NCBI RefSeq assembly: GCF_000003195.3
Contig: NC_012877.2
Span: 29,754,444-29,818,443, forward strand
Reading direction: 5' to 3'
DNA from: Sorghum bicolor
Taxonomy: Eukaryota > Streptophyta > Magnoliopsida > Poales > Poaceae
DNA length: 64,000 nt
Below, piece by piece: positions 23,001-35,151 of the stretch (position 1 is the first letter of the stretch; every line of letters begins with the position of its first letter). The position numbers and the translations under genes are program-made. The notes below the pieces were generated by a model, which saw only the letters and a program-made list of their open reading frames with translations, searched no databases and had not been told where the DNA came from.

Positions 23001-26000
23001 TAGGCGCACGTTTTGCGCCTCATGCACCATAGGGTCAAAAACCATTGTGGAAGCACCCAATGGTACTCCTAGGTGAAGAGACTCAAGTGAAAGCTCGGTT
23101 TGGTCTATTTCGATATAGTGCTAAACTTGATGCAAGATAGGTGCACGGTTTGCATGGAACATACCATAAGTTCAGAAATCAATTTGGACACACCCGATAG
23201 AACTCCTAGATGATGTGTGTCATATGGAATCTTGCTTCGGTCCATTTTGAGATAGTGTTAGTTTTGATGCAAGATAGGTGCACGGTTTGCACCTAATGCA
23301 CCATAGTCTAAGAAACCATTTTGGACGCACCTAGTGGTACACCTTGGTGAACAGGCTCAAGTGTAAGCTTGGTTTGGTCTGTTTGGAGATAGTTCTAATC
23401 TTGATACAAGATAGGCTCACGGTTTGCATGGAACGTACCATATGCTTAGAAATCAATTTGGACACACCCGATAAAACTACTAGACGCACCCAATGGAACT
23501 ACTAGCTGAAGTGTGTCATACGGAATCTCACTTTGGTCCAGTTGAAGATAGTGTATTGTCGGAAATCAATTTGGACACACCCGATAGAACTCCTAGATGA
23601 TGTGTGTCATATTGAATCTCACTTCGGTCTGTTTGGAGACTGTTAGTTTTGGTGCAAGATTGGTGCACAATTTGCGCATAATGGACCATAGGCTCAAAAA
23701 CTATTGTGGAAGCACTCGATGTTACTCCTAGGTGAAGGCTCAAGTGGAAGCTTGGTTCGATCTGTTTGGAGATAGTGCTAATCTTGATGCAAGATAGGTG
23801 CACGATTTGCAAGAAACGTACCATATGCTAAGAAATCCATTTGGACGCGTCCAATAGAACTCCTAGATGACTGCCATATAGAATCTCGCTTCAGTCAGTT
23901 CGGAGACATAGTTAGTTTTGGTGCAAGATAGGTACAAGATTTGCGCCTAATGCATCTTAGGCTAAGAAACCATTTTGGATGCACCCGATGATACTCCTAG
24001 GTAAAGGTGCTCAAGTGGAAGCTAAGTTTGGTTTGTTTGGATATAGTGCTAATCTTGATACAAGATAAGTGCACGAATTGCATGGAACATACCATATGCT
24101 TGGAAATCTATTTGAAAGCACCTAGTGGAACACCTAGATGATGTGTGTCATATAGAATCTCACTTCGTTCTCTTTGGAGATAGAGCTAGTTTTGGTGCAA
24201 GATAGGTACACAGTTTGTGCTTATCGCGCCATAGGCTAAGAAACATTTTGGACGCACATGATGGTACTCCTAGGTAAAGGGGCTCAACTAGAAGCTCGGT
24301 TTGAGATAGTGCTAATCTTGATGCAAGATAGGTGCACGGTTTGCAGGGAACGTACTATATGCTTGGAAATCAATTTCGATGCACCCGATATTACTCCTAG
24401 ATAATGTGTGTTATATAGAATCTCGCTTCGGTCTGTTTGGAGATAGTATTAATTTTGGTGCAAGATAGGTGCATTGTTTGCGCCTAATGCACCATAGGCT
24501 GAGAAAGCATTGTGGAAGCACCCGATGATACTCCTAGGTGAAGAGGCTGAAGTGGAAGCTTGGTTCGGTCTCATTTGAGATAGTGCTAATCTTGATGTAA
24601 GATAGGTGCACAGTTTGTATGGAACATACCACATGCTTAGAAATCAATTTGGATGCACCCAACAGAACTCTTAGATGCTGTGTGTCTTATGGAGTCTCGC
24701 TTTGGTCTATTTAGAGACAATGTTAGTTTTGGTGCAAGATAGGTGCACGGTTTGCACCTAATGTACCATAGGGTCAGAAACCATTGTGTAAGCATTCGAT
24801 GGTTTGCATGGAGCAAACCATATGCTTAAAAATCAATTTGGACACAACAGATAGAACTCCTAGATGATGTGTGTCATATGGAATCTTGCTTCAGTCCATT
24901 TAGAGATAGTGTTAGTTTCGGTGCAAGATAGGTGCACGGTTGCACATAATGCACCATAGTCTAAGAAACCATTTTGGACACACCTGGTGGTACTCCTTGG
25001 TGAAGAGGCTCAAGTGGAAGCTTGGTTCAGTCTGTTTAGAGATAGTTCTAATCTTGATGCAAGATAGACGCACGGATTGCATGGAACGTACCACATGCTC
25101 AGAAATCAATTTGGACACACCCAATGGAACTGCTAGATGCACCTAATGGAACAAATAGATGAAATGTGTCATATGGAATCTCGGTTCGGTCCAGTTGGAG
25201 ATAGTATTAGTTTCGGTGCAAGATAGGTGTGTGGTTTGTGCCTAGTGCACCATAGGCTCAGAAACTATTGTAGAAGTTCCCAATGGTACTCCTAGGTGAA
25301 GAGGCTCAAGTGAAAGCTCGGTTCTGTCTATTTGGAGATAGTGCTAATCTTTATGCAAGATAGGTGTACGGTTTACATGGAATGTACCATATTCTCATAA
25401 ATCAATTTGTACGCACCTGATAGAACTCCTAGATGATGTGTGTCATACGGAATCTCGCTTCGGTCTGTTTGGAGTCAGTGTTAGTTTAGGTGCAAGATTG
25501 GTGCATGGTTTGCGCATAATACACCATTGGCTCAGAAACCATTGTAGAAGCACCCGATAATACTCCTAGGTGAAGAGGCTCAAGTGGAAGCTCTTTTCGA
25601 TGTTTGGAGATAGTGCTAATCTTGATGCAAGATAGGTACATAGTTTGCATGGAACGTACCATATGCTCAGAAATCCATTTGGACGCACTCAATAGAACTC
25701 CTATATGACATGTGCCATATGGATTCTCGCTTGGGTCTATTTAGAGATAATGTTAGTTTCAGTGCAAGATAGGTGCACGGTTTGCGCCTAATGCACCATA
25801 GGGTCAGAAAATCATTGTGGAAGCACCCAATGGTACTTTTAGGTGAAGAGGTTCAAGTGAAAGTTCGGTTTGGTTTGTTTCGAGATAGTGCTAATCTTGA
25901 GGCAAGATAGGTGCATGGTTTGCGTGGAACATATCATATGCTCGGAAATCAATTTGGACACCCGATAGAACTCCTAGATGATGTGTGTCATGGAATCTTG

Positions 26001-28541
26001 CTTCGGTCCATTTGGAGATAGCGTTAGCTTTGATGTAAGATAGGTGCACGGTTTGCACCTACTGCACCATAATCTAAGAAACCATTTTGGACGCACCCGA
26101 TGGTACTTCTTGGTGAAGAGGCCCAAGTGGAAGCTTGGTTCGGTCTGTTTGGAGATAGTTCTAATCATGATTCAAGATAGGCACACCATATGCTTAGAAA
26201 TCAATTTGGAGACACCCGATGGAACTGCTAGAAGTACCTGATGGAACTTCTAAATGACGTGTGTCATATGGAATTTTGCTTTGGTCTGTTTGGAGATAGT
26301 GTGAGTTTCATTGCAAGATAGGTGTACGGTTTGCAACTAATGCACCATAGGATCAGAAACCATTGTCTCAGCACCCTATGGTACTCCTAGGTGAAGAGGC
26401 TCAAGTCAAAGCTCGGTTTGGTCTGTTTGAAGATAGTGCTAATCTTGAAGCAAGATAGATGCACGGTTTACATGGAACATACCATCTCCTCAGAAACCAA
26501 TTTGGACGCACCCAATAGAACTCCTAGATGATGTGTGTCATATGGAATCTTGCTCCAGTACATTTATAGACTGTTAGTTTCGATGCAAGATAGGTGCACA
26601 ATTTGCGCCTAATGCACCATAGCTCAGAAACCATTGTGGAAGCACCCGATGAGACTCCTAGGTGAAGAGGCTCAAGTGGAAGCTTGGTTTGGTCTGTTTG
26701 GAGATAGTGCTAATTTTGATGCATGATAGGTGCTTGGTTTGCATGGAACGTACCATATGCTCAGAAATTAATTTAGACACAACTAATAGAACTCTTAATG
26801 ACATATGTCATATGGAATCTCACTTCGATCTATTTGGAGATAGTGTTAGTTTTGGTGCAAGATAGGTGCACGGTTTGCACCTAATGCGCTAGAGGCTAAG
26901 AAAACATTTAGGATGCACGCGATGGTACAACTAGGTAAAGGGGCTCAAGTGGAAGCTCGGTTTGGAGATAGTGCTAATCTTAATGCAATATAGGTGCACG
27001 GTTTGCATGGAACGTACCATATGCTCGAAAATTAATTTCGACACACCCGATAGAACTCCTAGATAATGTGTGTCATATAGAATCTTGATTCGGTCTGTTT
27101 AGAGACCATGTTAGTTTTGGTGTAAGATAGGTGCATTGTTTGCACCTAATGCACCATAGGCTCAGAAACCATTGTGGAAGCACCCGATGATACTCCTAGG
27201 TGAAGAGGCTGAAGTGGAAGCTTGGTTCGGTCTCTTTTGAGATAGTGCTAATCTTGATGTAAGATAGGTGCACGGTTTGCATGGAACATACCATATGCTT
27301 AGAAATCAATTTGGATGCACCCAACAGAACTCTTAGATGATGTGTGTCATATGGAGTCTCGCTTTGGTCTATTTAGAGACAATGTTAGTTTCAGTGCAAG
27401 ATAGGTGCACGGTTTGCACCTAATGCACCATAGGGTCAGAAACCATTGTGGAAGCACTCGATGGTATGCCTAGATGAAGAGGCTCTTGTGAAAGCTCGGT
27501 TTCGTCTATTTTGATATGGTGTTAATCTTGATGCAAGATAGGTGCATGGTTTGCATGGAACATACCATATGTTCAAAAATCATAATTGGACACACCCGAT
27601 AGAACTCCTAGATGATGTGTGTCATATGGAATCTTGCTTCGGTCTACTTGGAGATAGTGTTAGTTTCGGTCCAAGATAGGTGCACGGTTGGCACATAATG
27701 TACCATAGTCTAAGAAACCATTTTGGACGCACCTAGTGGTACTCCTTGGTGAAGATAGTTCTAATCTTGATGCAAGATAGGTGCACGGTTTGCATGGAAC
27801 GTACCATATGCTCAAAAATCAATTTGGACACACCCGAAGGAATTGCTAGATGGACCTGATGGAACTAATAGATGAAGTGTGTCATATGGAATCTCGGTTC
27901 GGTCCAGTTGGAGATAGTATAGTTTCGGTGTAAGGTAGGCGCGTGGTTTGTGCCCAGTGCACCATAGAATCAGAAATTGTTGTAGAAGTTCCCCATGGTA
28001 CTCCTAGGTGAAGAGGCTCAAGTGAAAGCTCGGTTCTATCTGTTTGGAGATAGTGCTAATCTTGATGCAAGATAGGTGTACGGTTTGCATGGAATGTACC
28101 ATATTCTCAGAAATCAATTTGGATGCACCCGATAGTATGGTTCTAAATGATGTGTGTCATATGGAATCTCGCTTCGGTCCGTTTAGAGTCAGTGTTTGTT
28201 TAGGTGCAAGATTGGTGCATGGTTTGCGCATAATGCACCATAGGCTCAGAAACCATTGTAGAAGCACCAGATAATACTCTTAGGTGAAGAGGCTTAAGTG
28301 GAAGCTCTTTTCGATCTGTTTGGAGATAGTGCTAATCTTGATGCAAGATAGGTGCATGGTTTGCATGGAATGTACCATATGCTCAGAAATCCATTTAGAC
28401 GCACCCAATAGAACTCCTAGATGACATGTGTCATATGGATTATCGCTTGGGTCTATTTAGAGACAATGTTAGTTTTAGTGGTAGATAGGTGCACGGTTTG
28501 CGCCTAATGCACCATAGGGTCACAAATCATTGTGGAAGCAC
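20014..28541. repeat. Satellite array, block 2
   Basis: The same A/B dimeric satellite as block 1, in the same orientation, about 8.5 kb. Monomers are more mixed than in the first 5 kb, with several short deletions (for example 22525-22540, where GCAAGATAGATAGATTTTGGACG skips about half a monomer). I could not find the 1.12-kb higher-order period here by eye. Repeated short open frames are by-products of the repeat. Confidence 0.95.
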
Positions 28542-29503
28542 TGAAGGGTCGAGATGGCAGACTAGAGGGGGGGTGAATAGTCCTTTCTAAAAATTATTAC
28601 GCCGGCTAACCGAAACAAATGCGGAATTAAAACTATCGGTTTTTCCCAGACTACACCCCTCTATCTAAGTTCTCTAGCACCTTGTAAAAGATTCTAAACA
28701 AGCAAACAAGGTGCAACCTTAGCAAGAGCTCGCCTAACCAATTCTAGGAGCAAGGTCACACAAACCTATGCCACTAGTACTTTGCAAACCGGGGAGCTTC
28801 TACACAACTAGTAAGCAAAAGCACAAAGCTCCTAAGCTCACTAGCAAAGCTCAACAACAAGGCAACCAATGCCAAATTAGAGAGCACAAAAGTACTTAGC
28901 TACACAAACTAAGCAATGTGACTAACAAGGTTACACAAACCAAATTAGTCACGCAAGGGAACTACTTCTAGCTACACAAGCAAGAAGGTAACTAGCAAGC
29001 TACACAAGCTAACTAATTACAAGAGCAACTACACAAGCACAACTATATGAAAGTAAGAACAAGCTTGTGTTAGGGACTTGCAAACCAACGGGAAGAACAA
29101 AGTTGACACGATGATTTTCTTTCGAGGTTCACTTGGTTACCACCAAGCTACGTCCCCGTTGACACAAGCTCCAAGGTTGCCGCCAGTCCTCTTGCTAGTG
29201 GTGAACCACAAGTCACACTCTCCCACGTGGAGTGCTTACCACAAGCTCTAGCACTTGACCCGGCCGGACCACTTGTCGCTCTTCACGTCTCGCTCAACTA
29301 GAGTTGCTCTTCGCGATCCCCGCGGGGTGAGCACCGTACCCCTCACAATCTCTTCTCCGGAGCACCGCACAATCTCCTTGTGTGCTTCGATGGAGTCACA
29401 AGCCACCAAGCCATCTAGGAGGTGGCAACCTCCAAGAGTAACAAGCACCATCGGCTTGCAACACGAACACCTAGTGCCACTTGATGCAATCTCTCAATGC
29501 AAC
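28542..29503 (-). mobile_element. Outer element 3' LTR, distal piece
   Basis: Matches 46227-47188 of the 5' LTR with scattered substitutions (TGAAGGGTCGAGATGGC against TGAAGGGTCGATATGGC). It is interrupted after CTCAATGCAAC by the inner element and resumes at 39087. Confidence 0.93.
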
Positions 29504-31744
29504 TGAAAGGTCCTAATATGGCTAGAGGGGGGGGTGAATAGCCTATTTAAAAATTCTACAAGACACTAGAGCAAAGAATTAGTATAACAAAAGGCGTAAA
29601 GCAATTTTGCTCTAGCTCTACAAAAGTTGCAAGCCACCTATTCAAAAATTCTAGTTACTATGATCACTAAGCACAAGCAACGGCTAAGTCACTACTCTCT
29701 ACAACTAGTTACAACTAGCTAAAACTAGGTACTACTAGTTACAACTAGTTTACAAGAAAGTAAAGAGATGAGTGATAATTATACCGACGTGTAGAGGATG
29801 AACCAATCACAATGTATATCAATATATTCACCGGGAGAATACCAATCATAATATTGACACCAATATTTTTCTCCCGAGGTTCACATGCTTGCCGGCACGC
29901 TAGTCCCCGTTGTGTCGACCAACACTTGGTGGTTCGGTGGCTAATAGGTGTTTCACAAACCTAGCCCAACAAATAGGCGGCACAAGAACCTACCCACAAG
30001 TGAGGTAGCTCAATGACACGAGCAATTCACTAGAGTGGCTTTTGACACTTCGCCGGGGAATAAGCCCAAGAACCCCTCACAAATATCACCTTGATTGGGG
30101 GCGGACACAATCACCAAATCCCCTCACCAATCAACAAATCCACAACCATCTAGGTGACGGCAATCACCAAGAGTAATAAGAAATCCACAATCACAATAAT
30201 CACCTAGTGCCACAAGAAAATGCAGTTTCAAATGCACCGAGGGTTTTCCTCAATCCTCTCTCAGATGAGCACCAAGCTATGAGAGGGAGAGGAGAGGGAG
30301 GAGATGCTCATGAGCTCACTGGATCAATCACGCAGGCCTCTCAAAAATCTCTCGTAGGATTAGCACTTGGGAGAGATGGGAGAGGGGAGCTCGAGTTCTC
30401 TGTTCTCTGGAAAGAAAGAAGGAAACGTTCTATTCTGTATTCGTGAGACAGAGAGAATCAGGAAGTGGAGCGCTCGGCCTAACTTACTTGGCCAGCCAGC
30501 TCTCCAACGGGCAAAACAATAGAACCGTTTTCCACAACGGGCAGCAGCACAGGCATTGAGTGGCTCTCTGTATTTTCTCAGCAATGGGTCCCATCAATTA
30601 AATGAGCAAGTGGCAAAGAGCTGCAACTCTGCAGTCCATGCGCATGCACTACTGCCACTTCTCCACTTCAAATGGGACGAGCTGCACAACAAAGCAAATT
30701 AGTACCTCCTTGTACTTGAGTGGACCCCAAGCTATAATTAGCATAAGTCAATGGCTGCCTCCTTTCTTCAAAGCGTGTTCACATTTGCATGCATGCATGC
30801 AAATCACCTTTCTCTTTCTCTCTCTCATTTAATATGGCAAGAGCTTCACCACATGCACGTATGGATGCATGGTCCCTGACTGCCATTCCTTCTTTCGCAC
30901 GAGATGGACAGCAAGCAGCAGCTGTAAAAACTTTCAACTGGTTCCAACTGCTTTGAGCTCTCTTTCATCTGTCTGTTGTTGGGCTGCACGCTGGATTCGA
31001 CTAGTTGCAACTGCCTCCAGTTACCTGCAACCACACTCATTTGCTTGCTGTTGAGCTGTGCAATCATCTTAACTGATTGCAACTGGTTGCAACTGCTTTC
31101 AGCTTCTTTCAAATATATTCACTCGCTTGCTGTTTGAACTGTCCACTAGTTTTAACTGATTGCAACTGCTTCCAACTTGTTTCAGCTACTTACAAAAACT
31201 TTCAGTTTGTTTCAGCAGCTTGCAGTTCTTTTACGTCTGGACAACAGTTCATCTTCTTTGAATTTTCAGCATCTTTTCAAGTAGCTAATTTTACCAAAAT
31301 ATTCCAAAATAAATTGAACATTTAAATTAGCTTTTCACAAATATTTTTTATAGACTTTCTCATGCAGCTCACCACGTCACTAAGCGCTAGGTAAATGCAA
31401 ATGAGAAACATATTTAGTGGCACTAGATAACCATTGTAATTAAAGATTTCCCCTCTTTATAGTACGGTTATCTATCCTAAATCCACTCACACCCACTAGG
31501 TGTCTTGAGTGGCAAAACAAAATGGCCCTATTAAAAATACCTTTGCCTTGAGCCCATTTTGTTTTTCTCATTCTTCTTTTCCAAGTTGGAGCACTTGAAT
31601 ATCATCTTTTGATCACCTCCATCACCATGACCATCATCTAGCTCCATCACTTGGTGTGTACCAACCTATCTTTATATTTCACTCATGACAAAGGTTAGTA
31701 CACATAGGTTTCATCAATTATCCAAAACCAAACTAGGGCTTTCA
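29504..31744 (-). mobile_element. Inner element 3' LTR
   Basis: 2241 bp, TGAAAGGTCC to GGGCTTTCA, paired with 36859-39081. It keeps a minus-strand TATAAAG at 31455-31461. Relative to its partner it lacks a 10-bp AACTAGTTCC repeat and retains about 28 bp (31230 region) that the partner has lost between TTCTTT repeats. Confidence 0.93.
30900..31230 (-). repeat. Degenerate CAGTTG-rich repeat cluster in the inner LTR
   Basis: More than a dozen copies of AACTG or GCAACTG on + (CAGTT or CAGTTGC on -), often as TTGCAACTGCTTCCAACT-like phrases. The partner LTR has the same cluster at about 38280-38580. In element orientation it lies downstream of the TATA box, so in the transcribed leader. CAGTTG matches the plant MYB core; binding is untested. 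Confidence 0.7.
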
Positions 31745-31746
31745 AT

Positions 31747-31758
31747 CTCCCCCTTTTT
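31747..31758 (-). other. Polypurine tract of the inner element
   Basis: Minus strand AAAAAGGGGGAG ends two bases before the 3' LTR. It is the expected plus-strand primer and matches the AAAAGGGGGAG tract typical of this copia group. Confidence 0.85.
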
Positions 31759-32547
31759 GGTAATTGATGACAACCTTTTCACAAAGATATTCAATAAAAT
31801 TTTTGATTCATGTTGCTTGCCCAAGCAATTTACCATGTGTAAATGATATGGACAAGTTTCATAAACCCAAATTGGTAGCATTGGCTCCCCCTACATATGT
31901 GCTAAGAGTTTGGATTTGAAAGCTTGCACATATGCTTAGATAGGAAACATAGGAGACAATGACTACCAAATGATGCTAAGGTGTAAAGAATGGACCTTTG
32001 AAGCGTGATACCAATCGGAGTTGCCATTTGAACACCATCCTTAGCACCATGGTTAGTTAGATAGCTCTTGCAAACATAAACACTAGATACCTCGTGAGAT
32101 CAACATTATAAACAAGGCTCTTGTACCACTTGTAAAACATAAAACATGCAAGGTACATCTAACTATCATCCTATACATGCTAGTTTTTCATTTCATCAAT
32201 CAATTTTACAACTAGCATACATCACACAAGCAAGGTATCGAAAAAAATGCTATGCAAGCAAACATATGTAATGCACATCCAAATGCAACATACAAGTTTA
32301 TGAGCTTGCTCCCCCTACTTGTGTGCTTAAAAAAAATTGATCCCCTTCTTTTAGCAAAACCTATCTTTGTGAATTACTTCTCCCCCTTTGTCATCGATGA
32401 CCACAAAAGGTGAGCTCAAATTTTAGATAGGTTGTATGTGAAACCATGTTATGTGAGGATCATTTTTCGAAATTTGGTTCAATCTAGATTACTTGCCTAA
32501 GATATTTAACTCGGTTTGATCCAATGACAAGCTTTTTCACACCTCAT
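31759..32547 (-). other. Non-coding 3' region of the inner element
   Basis: No long frame. It contains extra purine tracts on the minus strand (GCTCCCCCTAC on + near 31884 and 32310; CTTCTCCCCCTTTGTCATC near 32380). Part of it is homologous to the outer element's 3' region: AATGACAAGCTTTTTCACAC occurs near 32523 and near 41922. Confidence 0.7.
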
Positions 32548-35051
32548 TTAAAGGGTTATCACATCCGGCCTTGATGTAGTCACATAGAGTAGGCTTCCAA
32601 TCATAGATCGATATAACTTTTGATCCACCATGTTGCCACTAGCATCACTATCCAAGTTTCCATTTGTCCCCATAGGTGTACTAATAGCTTTAGCATCATC
32701 CATGCCAAACTTTTTAAGCATATCTTTGATGTACTTGCCTTGACTCACAAATGTACCATTCTTCATTTGCTTAATTTGAAGACCAAGGAAGTAACAAAGC
32801 TCTCCAATCATGGACATCTCAAACTCTTTTGCCATCATATTTCCAAATTCTTTACAAAATTATTGATTGGTTGAGGCAAATATAATGTCATCAACATAGA
32901 TTTGCAACACAAATAAGTCCTTGCATATCTTTTTAGTGAAGAGAGTGGTGTCAACCTTACCCATAATAAACCCTTTAGAGAGTAAGAAATCCCTTACCAC
33001 TCATACCATGCTCTAGGTGCTTGTTTCAAACCATACAATGCTTTCTTCAACTTGTAAACATGGTTGGGCTTCTTGTCATTTTCAAAACCAGGAGGTTGCT
33101 CAACATAAACCAACTCATTTATATATCCATTCAAGAATGCACTCTTCACATCCATTTGATATAACTTTATGTTGTGGGCACAAGCATAGGCTAACAAGAT
33201 CCTAATAGCTTCCAATCTAGCAACCGAAGCATATGTTTCTCCAAAGTTAAGACCTTCAATTTGTGTGTATCCTTGTGCTACCAATCTTGCTTTGTTCCTT
33301 ATTACTATCCCATCTTGATCTTGTTTGTTTCGAAAGACCCATTTAGTTCCAATCACATTATGATCCTTAGGCCTCTCTACTAACTCCCATACTTGATTTC
33401 TAGTAAAATTGTTTAGCTCTTCATTCATAGCATTTACCCAATCAACATCTATCAAAGCTTCTTCTATCTTCTTTGGTTCAATGGATGATACAAATGAGAA
33501 ATGTTCACAAAACGATGCCAATCTTGATCTAGTTTGCACACCTCTTGATATATCACCAATGATATGATCCAATTGATGATCTCTTGCAATATTGGTTGGT
33601 TGGAGTATTTGAACTTGATTGCTTGCACTTGGTTGGTCATTTGATTGAGATGATGAACTAGCCACTTGTTGATCTTTTACTTGAGCACCACTTGTACTAG
33701 CTTGAGATATATCATGAGAACCACTAGCTTGCACATTTGAGTTAGAGAGCACTTGATTTTTGTCATCTTCAACATCAATCATCTCTCTAGGCCTTATATC
33801 ACCAACATCCATATTCTTCATAGCATTGACCAATTGAGTGCCTCTCACATCATCTAGATTCTCATCTTCATCTTGGGAACCATTTGTTTCATCAAATTCA
33901 ACATCATGAACTTCCTCAAGAGTACCATTAGCCAAATTCCAAACTCTATAAGCCTTACTAGTAGTGGAGTAACCAAGCAAGAAGCCTTCATCACATTTCT
34001 TCTCAAATTTGCTCAATCTAGTGCCTTTCTTCAATATATAGCATTTGCAGCCAAAAACCCGAAAGTATGCAATATTGGGCTTTCTACCATTCAAGATCTC
34101 ATATGGTGTCTTCTCCAACATAAGATGGCAATATAGGCGGTTGCTATAGTAGCAAGCCGTGTTGATAGCTTCGGCCCAAAAAGAATGACTTACATTGTAT
34201 TCACTAAGCATAGACCTTGCCATATCAATTAAAGTTCTATTTTTCCTCTCAACAAGGCCATTTGATTGTGGAGTATACTTAGCCGAGAATTGATGTCTAA
34301 TTCCAAAATCATCACATAACTCATCAATTCTTGTATTCTTGAACTCACTACCATTGTCACTCCTCACTCTCTTAATGGTTGTTTCAAACTCATTATGTAC
34401 TCTCTTGACAAATGATTTGAAAGTTGCAAACACATCACTCTTGTCAACAAGAAAGAATACCCATGTATATCTTGTAAAATCATCCACTATCACAAAGCCA
34501 TATTTATTTCCACCAATGCTAGTGTATGTTGTTGGCCCAAATAAATCCATGTGCAATAGCTCAAATGCCTTAGATGTGCTCATGATGCTCTTCTTTGGAT
34601 GTGTGTTACCAACTTGCTTTCCGGCTTGACATGCACTACATAGCTTATCTTTCTCAAATGTGACATCTTTCAAGCCTCTAACTAGATCATGCTTTATCAA
34701 CTTGTTCAATTGTTTCATTCCAACATGACCAAGCCTTCTATGCCATAACCAACCCATGCTAGATTTAGTGAGCAAACATGTTGATAATTGAGTTTCACTA
34801 GCATTGAAATCAACCAAGTATAAATTCTCATATCTAAATCCTTTGAATATCAAGTTAGAGCCATCTACACTTATGATCTCTACATCATCCACACCAAATA
34901 TGCACTTGAAACCAAGATCACAAAGTTGAGCTACTGACAATAGATTGAAGTTCAAGCTCTCTACTAGTAGCACATTGGAATGCTCAATCATTGGATATTG
35001 CAATCTTACCAATCCCTTTGACCTTTCCTTTTCCATATCACCAAATGTTAT
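32548..35051 (-). pseudogene. Inner element pol: integrase and RT, RNase H missing
   Basis: Reading leftward from the gap: a GAG-pre-integrase His-Cys region (HRRLGHVGMKQL ... CSACQAGK), the integrase core with HMDLFGP (Asp), RSDNGSEF (Asp) and LVERKNRT (Glu). A variable Ser/Gln-rich linker follows, then copia RT (VARLEAIRILLAYACAH, LYQMDVKSAFLNG, ALYGLKQAPRAWYE). A frameshift follows WYE near 32995, and YVDD is near 32885. A TAA lies near 32860, then the frame resumes (ELCYFLGLQIKQ ... LLYVTTSRPDV) and ends at about 32560, where RNase H should begin. Integrase motifs are intact; RT is broken. Confidence 0.93.
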
Positions 35052-35151
35052 NNNNNNNNNNNNNNNNNNNNNNNNNNNNNNNNNNNNNNNNNNNNNNNNN
35101 NNNNNNNNNNNNNNNNNNNNNNNNNNNNNNNNNNNNNNNNNNNNNNNNNNN
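35052..35151. other. Assembly gap, 100 N
   Basis: Exactly 100 Ns, the conventional gap of unknown length. It replaces the end of gag and the protease of the inner element. Open frames running through it are artefacts. Confidence 0.99.

Noticed and set aside
20014..28541. The same 1.12-kb higher-order repeat in block 2
   Set aside because: I could not line up the landmark monomers at a constant spacing by eye; a dot-plot would be needed.
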